From Allobosea sp. BH3 (GTDB lineage Bacteria; Pseudomonadota; Alphaproteobacteria; Rhizobiales; Beijerinckiaceae): a stretch of 64,000 nucleotides of DNA. Positions within the stretch are counted from its first letter, which is position 1, and every line of letters begins with the position of its first letter. Below the pieces are notes generated by a model. It saw only the letters and a list, made by a program, of their open reading frames with translations. It was not told the origin of the DNA and made no database searches. The DNA lies in NCBI RefSeq assembly GCF_025499465.1, contig NZ_JAIMCA010000001.1, positions 868,001-932,000 of the forward strand, given 5' to 3'. Below are positions 52,749 to 60,398 of this stretch, one piece after another. A program made the translations under genes and the position numbers.

Positions 52749-53825
52749 TCAGCTCTTGCCCTTCTTCTTCGGCTGATTGCGGAAGCTGGCATTGCCGAGA
52801 CCGGTGCCGATCGTCAGCACGGCCCAGTGCTCGACATCCTGCATCGACGGCAGCTCGCTCAGCCCCTGGATGACGGCATCGTTGTGCATCACGACCTCGG
52901 TCTGGTGCTCGCCGATCTCGGGCACCAGCTTGCGGATGCTGTCGACGAGGTTGAAGCGGCTGCTTTCCCAGTTGCCAGGCAGGTTCTGCGCGCCGCGGTC
53001 GATGGCGCCGTCGGCCTGGATCAGACCGGGGCAGCCGACGCCGATGAAGGGCGCGACGCGCAGGCCCTCCTTGCTGGCATTCCGGATCTGCTCGTTCAGC
53101 ATCTCGCCCAGGCGCGCGATCGCCTGGTCGCGGCTCGGCTCGTCGTCGGCATGGCGCCACAGCTCGGACTTCCAGACCCGCGCCTTCGAGAGGTCCGGCG
53201 CCTTCTGCTGCCGCAGCTCGACGATGCCGGCGCGGATGTTCGAGCCGCCGATATCGACGGCGACGAGACTGTCATAGGCCTCGAAGATCCATTTCGGCGC
53301 GAGATGCGCGCTGCCGACCAGCCCGGCCTCGTCCGGATGATGGCTGATCGGCACGAGATCGATATCGCGCCCGTCCGTGCGCAGGATGATGGCGGCGCGC
53401 GCAATGGCGAGCTCGCCGACGCGACTCTCGCGGAAGCCGCCGCCGACGACGATGCGCTCGACCGCAGCCCAGCTCTTCAGCCGGGCGAAGCGGCGGATCA
53501 CGAAGGCGAAGGACTGGGCGAAATCCTCGACGGCGCTCAGCACCAGCGCCGCCTCTCCGGCATCGCCCTCCAGCAGCGCGTCGAGCTGCTTCTTGCCGAT
53601 CTCCTTGGTCGGGCCTTTCAGCGGATCGTCGCCGGCCCGCTTCAGATGGCGGCGCAACGCCTCGAGATGGGCCATGAAGGCGCCGCGGCTGGCCTTGTCG
53701 CCGACGAAGCCCTCATCGTCGCGAACCTCCAGATTATAGCTGGTGATCAGCGCGGAAGGCAGTTCGACCGCGCCATGCGGCCCCGTCGTGCTGCTGCCCG
53801 TCTTCTCTGCGACCGCCGATGCCAT
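52749..53825 (-). CDS. ROK-like sugar kinase with circularly permuted motif order
   Basis: A 358-residue protein of the ROK/hexokinase-actin ATPase class. In normal ROK kinases the order is DIGGT (phosphate 1), GxGxPG, NDANAA, GTGxG (phosphate 2) and, near the C-terminus, GGG (adenosine). Here the GGG segment is first (ERIVVGGGFRES, about 124-134), with the C-terminal-type VPISHHPDEAGLVGSAHL after it (158-175). Then come DIGGSNIRAG (191-200), IGVGCPGLI (261-269), HNDAVIQG with the likely catalytic Asp316, and TIGTGLGNASF at the very end (338-348). The zinc-binding CxCGxxGCxE region is absent. The start at 53825 has a GAGGGG site. Confidence 0.85.
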   Translation of the reverse strand: MASAVAEKTGSSTTGPHGAVELPSALITSYNLEVRDDEGFVGDKASRGAFMAHLEALRRHLKRAGDDPLKGPTKEIGKKQLDALLEGDAGEAALVLSAVEDFAQSFAFVIRRFARLKSWAAVERIVVGGGFRESRVGELAIARAAIILRTDGRDIDLVPISHHPDEAGLVGSAHLAPKWIFEAYDSLVAVDIGGSNIRAGIVELRQQKAPDLSKARVWKSELWRHADDEPSRDQAIARLGEMLNEQIRNASKEGLRVAPFIGVGCPGLIQADGAIDRGAQNLPGNWESSRFNLVDSIRKLVPEIGEHQTEVVMHNDAVIQGLSELPSMQDVEHWAVLTIGTGLGNASFRNQPKKKGKS

Positions 53826-54029
53826 GTCCGGTATCCCCTCTGCCTGCTGATTCCGAACGGCAACCTGCATGCGCGGCGCAAGGTTCCGCAGGCCGGGCAA
53901 TGCGCCGCATGCAGCCCCTCCCTGCACGGCTCAGGTCCCGCGGCGGTTGACCGCCGTCACGATCGCCGCTCCAACGGAAGAAAGCCGACGGCAAGGGCGG
54001 CAGCAGGAAATCGGCAAGGGGAACGGGGC

Positions 54030-54506
54030 ATGTCCGAATTCATCTATCGCATGGTCGTCATCGGGGTCGGAGCGACCATCCTTTTCGACCTCTGGCAGCA
54101 GTTCCTGCGCCTGCTCGGCATCCCGAAGCCGAACTGGGCGATGCCGGGCCGCTGGTTCGGCCATCTGCTGCGCGGGCGCGTCATGCATGCGGACATCGGC
54201 AAGTCCGAGCCCGTCGCCAACGAGACGGCGCTGGGCTGGCTCTTCCACTATCTCGTCGGCATCCTCTTCGCCGGCATCCTACTGGCGATCTGGGGTGTGG
54301 AATGGGCGCGCAATCCCACCGTCCTGCCGGCGCTGATCGTCGGCTGGGTCACCATCGGCTGCGGCTGGTTCATCCTGCAGCCCGGCATGGGGCTGGGCAT
54401 CGCCGCCGCGAAGCGGCCGAACGCCAACCAGCTCCGCCTGCTCAACATCCTCGGCCACACCGTCTTCGCCATCGGGCTCTACGGCACGGCGCTGCTGACG
54501 CGTTAG
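54030..54506 (+). CDS. DUF2938 membrane protein
   Basis: A 158-residue protein with four hydrophobic segments (YRMVVIGVGATILFDLWQQF, LFHYLVGILFAGILLAIWGVEW, LPALIVGWVTIGCGWFILQPGM and LNILGHTVFAIGLYGTALL). The order and the conserved NWAMPGRWFGHLLRGRVMH and AAKRPNANQLR loops match DUF2938, a family of unknown function in inner membranes. The start at 54030 follows GGAACGGGGC. It is divergent from the ROK-like gene; a repeat follows its stop. Confidence 0.85.
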   Translation: MSEFIYRMVVIGVGATILFDLWQQFLRLLGIPKPNWAMPGRWFGHLLRGRVMHADIGKSEPVANETALGWLFHYLVGILFAGILLAIWGVEWARNPTVLPALIVGWVTIGCGWFILQPGMGLGIAAAKRPNANQLRLLNILGHTVFAIGLYGTALLTR

Positions 54507-54513
54507 GCACGCT

Positions 54514-54605
54514 CGTCATTCTCGGGCTCGACCCGAGCATCTCCAGCCAGGAGAGGCACTGGAGCCTCCCGTCACGAGATTCTCGGGTCAAGCCCGAGAA
54601 TGACG
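54514..54605. repeat. CGTCATTCTCGGG palindromic repeat, copy 3
   Basis: Starts CGTCATTCTCGGGCTCGACCC and ends GGGTCAAGCCCGAGAATGACG. A central GCCAGGAGAGGCACTGGAGC block forms its own small hairpin. It begins 7 bp after the DUF2938 stop codon. Confidence 0.8.
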
Positions 54606-54624
54606 CCCTCCAGCAATGACGCGC

Positions 54625-55383
54625 CTAATCGAGAATCCGCGTCTCGTAGGCGTAGAGCTGGCGGAAGCCGAGGCTGCCATAGAGATTGAGCGCGACGGCA
54701 TTGCCCTGCTCGACCTGCAGATAGGCATCGCGGCAGCCCTGCGCCGCAGCCCAGCCCATCAACCCGCGCACGATCGAACGGCCGTAACCATGGCCGCGAT
54801 GGCCAGGGCTGACGCAGATCAGGCCGATCTCGGCCATGCCGCGCTCGGCGACGCTCATGCCGAAGGCGACCGGCTCGCCCTCGATCGTCCAGGTCGCGAA
54901 GGCGGCGGGCAGCCTGATCCGGTCCAGGATCGCGCCGAGGTTGCCGGCATGCGTCTTGACGCCGGTCTGCAGCGCGGCGCAGCCCGCGATCCATTCCGCC
55001 CCCGCCCGGGCCTCCATCTCGAATTCCGCCTCCTCGGACGGCGCGATATCGCCGAGCGGCGCGATCATGCCGAAGGACTTGTCCTTGACGCGATAGCCGC
55101 GCTCCAGCACCGCCGCGCGGGTCGCCTCCGCGACGAGTGGCGTGAGTCGGATGCTCGGAAGGAGCCCATCGGCGCGATAGAGCTCCTCGATCAGGTCGAG
55201 CATCTCGGCGTCGAGCTCGGCACCGTAGGAGAGCGGCGTCGCCGCATTGGCGCGGCCGGAATAGCCATTGGCGAAGCGCAGCACCCAGTCGCCGACCATC
55301 AGCGTCGCGACCGCCGGCCATGCGTTGACGATCCGCCGCTCGCAGCCGATCACCAGCCCGCTCTCGTCCGCCTTGGTCAGCAT
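54625..55383 (-). CDS. GNAT N-acetyltransferase with N-terminal extension
   Basis: A 252-residue acetyltransferase. The C-terminal GNAT domain (about 125-252) has IGLICVSPGHRGHGYGRSIVRGLMGWAAAQG (acetyl-CoA loop) and LQVEQGNAVALNLYGSLGFRQLYAYETRI. The N-terminal half (CERRIVNAWPAVATLMVGDWVLRFANGYSGRANA) is typical of a group in which both halves are GNAT-like folds. Substrate unknown. The start at 55383 has a GGGAGG site and overlaps the cupin stop (ATGA), so it is co-translated with it. Confidence 0.88.
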   Translation of the reverse strand: MLTKADESGLVIGCERRIVNAWPAVATLMVGDWVLRFANGYSGRANAATPLSYGAELDAEMLDLIEELYRADGLLPSIRLTPLVAEATRAAVLERGYRVKDKSFGMIAPLGDIAPSEEAEFEMEARAGAEWIAGCAALQTGVKTHAGNLGAILDRIRLPAAFATWTIEGEPVAFGMSVAERGMAEIGLICVSPGHRGHGYGRSIVRGLMGWAAAQGCRDAYLQVEQGNAVALNLYGSLGFRQLYAYETRILD

Positions 55384-55847
55384 CAACGTCCTCCCGAAGG
55401 CTTGCGCGGCGTCGGCCGCCAGCCCGGCGGGGCCATCTCGAAGCCTGAAAAATCGAAGCCCGGCGCGACGGTGCAGCCCACCAGCGTCCAGGCGCCGAGT
55501 GAGGTCGCGCTCTGCCACCACCCGGCCGGCACAACGAATTGCGGGCGCTGGCCGGTGGCGAGATCGGTGCCGAGGTGATGGGCCGCGGCGTCGTGGCCGT
55601 TGGGCGAGACGGTTATGACCAGCGGCGCGCCGGCATAATGGTGCCAGATCTCGGCGGCATCGACGCGGTGCCATTCCGAAGTCTCGCCGGTATCGAGCAG
55701 GTAGTAGATCGCGGTCGAGAAGCCTCGGCCCTCCGGCCCGGCCGGGTCGCGGAAGGTCTCGCGATAATGGCCGCCCTCGGGATGCGGCTTCAGCTCGAGC
55801 AGCCGGATGATCTCCGCCGCAGTGAGCCCTTCGAGGCGGACCGGCAT
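55383..55847 (-). CDS. DUF985 cupin-like protein
   Basis: A 154-residue single-domain cupin of the DUF985 family. Conserved parts are LELKPHPEGGHYRETFRDP, STAIYYLLDTGETSEWHRVDAAEIWHHYAG and VPAGWWQSATSLGAWTLVGCTVAPGFDF. His residues in SEWHRV and EIWHHY could bind a metal. Function is not established. It overlaps the GNAT gene and begins 3 bp after the glyoxalase II stop codon, so glyoxalase II, cupin and GNAT form an operon. Confidence 0.88.
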   Translation of the reverse strand: MPVRLEGLTAAEIIRLLELKPHPEGGHYRETFRDPAGPEGRGFSTAIYYLLDTGETSEWHRVDAAEIWHHYAGAPLVITVSPNGHDAAAHHLGTDLATGQRPQFVVPAGWWQSATSLGAWTLVGCTVAPGFDFSGFEMAPPGWRPTPRKPSGGR

Positions 55848-55849
55848 GG

Positions 55850-56614
55850 TCAGAACCTGTTCTTGGCTTCGCGCAGCGCCGCGAAGACCGCGCCGGCCGA
55901 CGCGCCGGAAAGACCCATCGCCGCGGCGAGCGCAGGCTCCCCCGCCCGGAAGAACGGATTGGTCGCCTGCTCCTCGGCGACGGTTGTCAGCGCCCAGAAG
56001 CGCCCCTCGGCCTTGGCCTTCTCGACCTCGGCGAAGCGCGCCGCCAGCGCCGCATTGTCGGGATCGACCGAACGGGCGAAGCGGGCATTCGAAAGCGTGT
56101 AGTCATGGCCACCGAGCAGGCGCGTATCGCCCGGCAGCGCCATCAGCCGCGAGAGCGAGGTCCACATCCGCTCCATCTGGCCGGGCTGCACGCGCCCACA
56201 GCCCATGACGAAGACCACGTCGCCGACGAAGGCGAGCTTCGCACCTCGGCCGACATAGCTCAGATGGCCGTCGGAATGGCCGGGCGTATGCCAGATCTCG
56301 AAGCGCTCGCCGCCGAAGGTAACGCTGTCGCCCTCGCCCACCACCGTGTCGACCGGCGCGCTGCCCTGCGCGTCGGCGGGCCCGAAGACCTTCGCACCCG
56401 TCGCCTGCTTGACCTCGGCCACGCCCTGCGTGTGGTCGTGATGCGCATGGGTGATGAAGATCTCGCTGATCGTCCAGCCCTTCGCCTTTGCCGCGGCCAG
56501 CGTCTCGCCGGCATCCGGCACGTCGATGGCGGCGCAGGCGCCGGTGGCCGGATCGTGGAGCAGCGCGCCGGCATTGTCGCTGAGCGTGCGGAAGACGTGA
56601 AGGTCGAGCGGCAT
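55850..56614 (-). CDS. gloB: Hydroxyacylglutathione hydrolase (glyoxalase II)
   Basis: A 254-residue metallo-beta-lactamase-fold enzyme that splits S-lactoylglutathione to lactate and glutathione in methylglyoxal detoxification. The binuclear metal motif is THAHHDHTQG, followed by HTPGHSDGHLSYV, VGDVVF and GGHDYTLSNARFA. The glutathione-binding C-terminus is FWALTTVAEEQATNPFFRAGEP. A strong GGAGGAA site places the start at 56614. It is divergent from a methyltransferase gene, a known pairing in the order. Confidence 0.92.
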   Translation of the reverse strand: MPLDLHVFRTLSDNAGALLHDPATGACAAIDVPDAGETLAAAKAKGWTISEIFITHAHHDHTQGVAEVKQATGAKVFGPADAQGSAPVDTVVGEGDSVTFGGERFEIWHTPGHSDGHLSYVGRGAKLAFVGDVVFVMGCGRVQPGQMERMWTSLSRLMALPGDTRLLGGHDYTLSNARFARSVDPDNAALAARFAEVEKAKAEGRFWALTTVAEEQATNPFFRAGEPALAAAMGLSGASAGAVFAALREAKNRF

Positions 56615-56741
56615 GGCTTCCTCCGGCATGGCAGTCGGGTGGCTGTTGTCGCCCTCTGCATGGGCCAAGCGCCGCCCGCGATCAAGCCGCCGCCGGCGCA
56701 GCGCCGCCCTGCCGCCCTTGCGTTCGGCCCCCCGGCGTTCC

Positions 56742-57518
56742 ATGTCAGGCGCCATGCCTCTCGACGTCGTCGATCTGCGCGCCTTCTATGCCAGCCCGCT
56801 CGGTCATGTGGCCCGGCGCTTCATCGGCCGGGCGATGCTGCGCTTCTGGCCGGACTGCGCGCGCCAGCGCCTGCTCGGCCTCGGCTTCGCGACGCCCTAT
56901 CTGTCCGTCCTTGGCATGCAGGCTGAGCGGACCATCGCCTTCATGCCGGCGGCGCAGGGCGTGGTGAACTGGCCATCCTCCGGCCTCTCGGCCTCGGCCC
57001 TGGTCGAGCCGACCTTGCTGCCGCTGCCGACCGCCTCGATCGACCGCGTCGTCCTCGTTCATGCGCTGGAGGAGACCGAGAGCCCCGACGACCTGCTCGA
57101 AGAGGTCTCGCGCGTGCTCAACCCCGGCGGCAGGATGATCCTTGTCGTGCCCAACCGCCGTGGCCCCTGGGCACGGATGGATGCCACGCCCTTCGGCCAG
57201 GGCCGCCCCTTCAGCCGCCGCCAGCTCTCGGCGCTGATGCGCGCCGCCGAATTCTCACCCGAGAACTGGACTGAGGCGCTCTATGTCCCGCCGCTGCAGC
57301 GCCGGCTCCTGATGCGCTCGGCCCCGATCTGGGAGCAGGTCGGGGCAGGGCTCTCGCTGCCCTTCGCCGGCGTCCATGTCATCGACGCCACCAAGCAGTT
57401 CTACCGTCGCGCGCCCTTGCGCGCGACGCGGCGCAGCTTCGCTCTGAGGCCGATTCTCCTGCCACAGGCCTCGCCGACCCCGCGCCTGAAGAAGCCTCGG
57501 ACGGCCGGAGACGTCTGA
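56742..57518 (+). CDS. Class I SAM methyltransferase (type 11 family)
   Basis: About 258 residues. The centre carries the late part of a SAM methyltransferase fold: LPLPTASIDRVVLVHALEETESPDDLLEEVSRVLNPGGRMILVVPN. The N-terminal glycine motif is degenerate (LLGLGFATPYLSVLGMQAER). Relatives are found beside gloB in alphaproteobacteria; the methyl acceptor is unknown. ATGs at 56742 and 56754 are both possible starts. Confidence 0.82.
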   Translation: MSGAMPLDVVDLRAFYASPLGHVARRFIGRAMLRFWPDCARQRLLGLGFATPYLSVLGMQAERTIAFMPAAQGVVNWPSSGLSASALVEPTLLPLPTASIDRVVLVHALEETESPDDLLEEVSRVLNPGGRMILVVPNRRGPWARMDATPFGQGRPFSRRQLSALMRAAEFSPENWTEALYVPPLQRRLLMRSAPIWEQVGAGLSLPFAGVHVIDATKQFYRRAPLRATRRSFALRPILLPQASPTPRLKKPRTAGDV

Positions 57519-57647
57519 CGGCAAGGACTCGGATGGGTTGACTTTTTCGCCGGCGCGCGGACAAGGTCCGCCGCCTTTTCAAGCCCGGTTTCGCTGTAAA
57601 CCGCCGCTCCGCCCCCTCTATGGCGCGGAACCTGAACCTGGATCACG

Positions 57648-58601
57648 ATGCGTAGCTATCTGGATTTCGAGAAACCGGTCGCCGAGCTGGAGGCGAAGGC
57701 CGACGAGTTGCGGGCGCTGGAAGCGCGCGGCGACGGCATCTCCCTGTCCGAGGAGATCGGCAAGCTCGACGCCCGGGCGAACCAGGCGCTCAAGGACATC
57801 TATGCGGCGCTGACGCCCTGGCAGAAGACTCTTGTTGCCCGCCATCCGCAGCGGCCGCATTTCAAGGATTACTGCGCCGGACTGATCGATGAATTCACCC
57901 CGCTCGCGGGCGACCGCGCCTTCGCCGAGGACGAGGCCATCGTCGGCGGCTTCGGCCGTTTCCGCGGCGAGCCCGTCTGCGTCATCGGCCAGGAGAAGGG
58001 CGATTCGACCGAGACCCGCATCCGGCACAATTTCGGCATGCCGAAGCCCGAGGGCTACCGCAAGGCCGTGCGCCTCGCCGAGATGGCCGGGCGCTTCGGC
58101 CTGCCGGTGCTGAGCTTCGTCGACACCGCCGGCGCCTATCCCGGCATCGACGCTGAGGAGCGCGGCCAGGCCGAGGCCATCGCCCGCTCGACCGAGGCTT
58201 GGCTCGGCCTGCGCACGCCGAGCGTGGCCCTCGTCATCGGTGAGGGCGGCTCGGGCGGGGCCATCGCGATCGCCGCCGCCAGCCGCGTGCTGATGCTGGA
58301 GCATGCGATCTATTCGGTGATTTCGCCGGAAGGCGCCGCCTCGATCCTGTGGCGCGACACGGCACGCGCGCAGGACGCCGCCACCGGCATGAAGATCACG
58401 GCGCAGGACCTGCTCAGGTTCGGCGTCATCAACCGGATCGTCCAGGAGCCGACCGGCGGCGCCCATCGCGACGGCGAGGCCGCCATCGCGCGGGCGGGCG
58501 ACGCCATCTCCGCCTGCCTGCAGGACATGGCCGGCCTGAGCCCTGAAGAGATCGTGGAACAGCGCGAGGAAAAGTTCCTCGCCATCGGCCGAAACCTTTA
58601 A
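57648..58601 (+). CDS. accA: Acetyl-CoA carboxylase carboxyltransferase subunit alpha
   Basis: A 317-residue subunit of the enzyme that makes malonyl-CoA, the first step of fatty acid synthesis. It pairs with AccD. Characteristic segments are YLDFEKPVAELEAKADELRAL at the N-terminus, RHNFGMPKPEGYRKAVRLAEMAGRFGLP, FVDTAGAYPGIDAEERGQAEAIA, and GEGGSGGAIAIAAASRVLMLEHAIYSVISPEG. Length matches bacterial AccA. A 129-bp gap separates it from the methyltransferase gene. Confidence 0.96.
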   Translation: MRSYLDFEKPVAELEAKADELRALEARGDGISLSEEIGKLDARANQALKDIYAALTPWQKTLVARHPQRPHFKDYCAGLIDEFTPLAGDRAFAEDEAIVGGFGRFRGEPVCVIGQEKGDSTETRIRHNFGMPKPEGYRKAVRLAEMAGRFGLPVLSFVDTAGAYPGIDAEERGQAEAIARSTEAWLGLRTPSVALVIGEGGSGGAIAIAAASRVLMLEHAIYSVISPEGAASILWRDTARAQDAATGMKITAQDLLRFGVINRIVQEPTGGAHRDGEAAIARAGDAISACLQDMAGLSPEEIVEQREEKFLAIGRNL

Positions 58602-58645
58602 CCACATCCTTTGCGGGCGGCCGAATGCCCGTCTTTACCCGCCGT

Positions 58646-58659
58646 TGACCATATGGTCA
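58646..58659. promoter_or_regulatory. Perfect 14-bp palindrome TGACCATATGGTCA
   Basis: TGACCATATGGTCA, 127 bp before the YafK-like start and 45 bp after the accA stop. It overlaps TTGACC, a possible -35 box, but no matching -10 is visible. It may be an operator of an unidentified repressor. Confidence 0.4.
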
Positions 58660-58785
58660 TGCTCGGCGAGTGTGTGGTAAGGAACGGTCAAGCATAACAG
58701 CTCAAGAACGAGTCGACGGCACAATTCGGCCGTCTTGCGAAGTCACAGGTCGCACCCCGGCCTGCCGTTCAATGGGAATGACGAC

Positions 58786-60186
58786 GTGGCAATCAAGCAA
58801 CTCGCACTCGTGGCTTTTGTTGCATTGTCCCTGGGTGCCTGTGAGGAAGAGCGTTATCGCGGCTCCGCCCGGCATTGGATCCCGATCCCGAGCGCGACCT
58901 ACACGCTGATGTCCTCGCAGGGCATGACCAAGGATCAGCCGATCCTGATCCGCTCCTACAAGAAGGAGTCGGAGCTCGAGGTCTGGAAGCGCAAGGCCGA
59001 CGGCCAGTATGCGCTGCTGAAGACCTTCCCGATGTGCCGCTGGTCCGGCCAGCTCGGCCCGAAGGTCCGCGAGGGCGACCGCATGGCGCCGGAGGGCTTC
59101 TACGCCATCGCCCCCCAGCAGATGAATCCCAACTCCTCCTATTACGTCTCGTTCAACATGGGCTATCCGAATGCCTATGACCGGGCCCATGGCCGCACCG
59201 GCGCGCATCTGATGGTCCACGGCGCCTGCTCTTCGGCCGGCTGCTATTCGATGACGGACGACCAGATCGGCGAGATCTATGCGCTGGTGCGCGAGGCGCA
59301 GAACGCCGGCCAGAAGGCGGTGCAGATGCAGGCCTTCCCCTTCCGGATGACGCCGCAGAATCTCGCCAAGCATCGGCTCGACCCGAACATCGCCTTCTGG
59401 AAGAACCTGAAGGAAGGCTCCGACTATTTCGAGGTGACGGGTTCCGAGCCGTCCGTCTCGGTCGCCGGCGGCCGCTATGTCTTCAACGACGGCGCGGCGC
59501 CAGCCGCCGTCGCCGAGAAGCGCCGGCAGGACGAGGTCGCGGTCGCCTCGCTCGTCGCGAAGGGCACGCCCGCTATCCGGCTTCTCTATGACGACGGCGA
59601 CCAGCACGCCTCCTTCAAGCAGGCTCTTGTGAGCAACGGCAGCGCAGCGCTCAACCGCTCGGCCTCCTGGGCCTCGCGCGATGTCGGCGTCAGCCGCGAG
59701 GACGCCCTCACGGCCGGGCCCCGCGTCGTGGTCTTCGACGACAAGGGCAAGGCGAAGGCGACGGTGCGCGCCGTCTCAGCCGACAACGATGCGGTGCTCG
59801 CCGCCGTCGCCGGCGCACCGGCCGAAGAGCCCGCCAAGCCCGAAGCCGCCAAGCCGGCCGTGCAGCGCCCGGCCGCAGCCCCGGCTGCGACGCAGGTCGC
59901 CAAGGTGCTGCCCGGCAACGCCCAGCAGGCTCCGGTTCTGGCCAGCGCCTCCTCGACGCCGGTTACACCCACCGAGGAAAAGCCCTTCCTGCAGCGCGCG
60001 CTCAGCTTCGTGCCGGTCTTCGGCATCGGCGGCTCCAATGCGACCGCCGATCAGGGCGTGACGACCGCTTCGACCGCGCCGACGACCATGGTCGCCCCGC
60101 TGCCGCCGCGGCGCGCCAGCGGGCTGAAGACCTCGAATCTGGACCAGGCCACGGCCGGCTATGCGAGCCAGCCAGCCACCCGCTGA
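58786..60186 (+). CDS. YafK-like L,D-transpeptidase lipoprotein with long disordered tail
   Basis: A 466-residue lipoprotein with a GTG start. The signal (VAIKQLALVAFVALSLGAC) has lipobox LGAC. The catalytic L,D-transpeptidase (YkuD-like) domain of the YafK group spans about 40-210. It has IRSYKKESELEVWKR at its start, then EGFYAIAP and the active site HGACSSAGCYSM, with H145 and the nucleophile C153. Such enzymes remodel peptidoglycan or detach linked lipoproteins. The C-terminal 180 residues are Ala/Pro/Thr-rich with two short conserved-looking patches (TAGPRVVVFDDKGKAK and KPFLQRALSFVPVFG). A terminator follows. Confidence 0.85.
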   Translation: MAIKQLALVAFVALSLGACEEERYRGSARHWIPIPSATYTLMSSQGMTKDQPILIRSYKKESELEVWKRKADGQYALLKTFPMCRWSGQLGPKVREGDRMAPEGFYAIAPQQMNPNSSYYVSFNMGYPNAYDRAHGRTGAHLMVHGACSSAGCYSMTDDQIGEIYALVREAQNAGQKAVQMQAFPFRMTPQNLAKHRLDPNIAFWKNLKEGSDYFEVTGSEPSVSVAGGRYVFNDGAAPAAVAEKRRQDEVAVASLVAKGTPAIRLLYDDGDQHASFKQALVSNGSAALNRSASWASRDVGVSREDALTAGPRVVVFDDKGKAKATVRAVSADNDAVLAAVAGAPAEEPAKPEAAKPAVQRPAAAPAATQVAKVLPGNAQQAPVLASASSTPVTPTEEKPFLQRALSFVPVFGIGGSNATADQGVTTASTAPTTMVAPLPPRRASGLKTSNLDQATAGYASQPATR

Positions 60187-60263
60187 GACTGTTGCAAGCA
60201 AGCGCCGGCCGTGACGGAAATGCAACATTCACCGTCGTAATCGGCGCCGCCATTCTCATAGGC

Positions 60264-60297
60264 GCAAAAGCCCCCGGTTTCGGGGGCTTTTGCCTTT
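60264..60297 (+). terminator. Intrinsic terminator after the YafK-like gene
   Basis: A 13-bp stem (GCAAAAGCCCCCG / CGGGGGCTTTTGC) with a 4-base loop, followed by CTTTC. The A/T-rich base of the stem supplies a T-run in both directions. Confidence 0.8.
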
Positions 60298-60352
60298 CTG
60301 GTGGGCAACCCGCTCAAAAGCTCATCTTGCCGAAAAACGGCCCTCCCCACTT

Positions 60353-60377
60353 CATGATTGGCATAACGCAAATCATG
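60353..60377. promoter_or_regulatory. Inverted repeat upstream of the porin gene
   Basis: CATGATT, 11 bases, AATCATG: perfect 7-bp arms 22 bp before the porin ATG. The region is AT-rich for this genome, so it may be an operator or part of the promoter. Confidence 0.35.
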
Positions 60378-60398
60378 CGGGGCTAGGGATTTCTGCAG

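Noticed and set aside
50329..52776. An 815-codon open frame opposite the mechanosensitive channel
   Set aside because: Its composition (Arg/Asp/His/Gln-rich, no hydrophobic core) is that of an antisense shadow; the minus strand has clear channel motifs.
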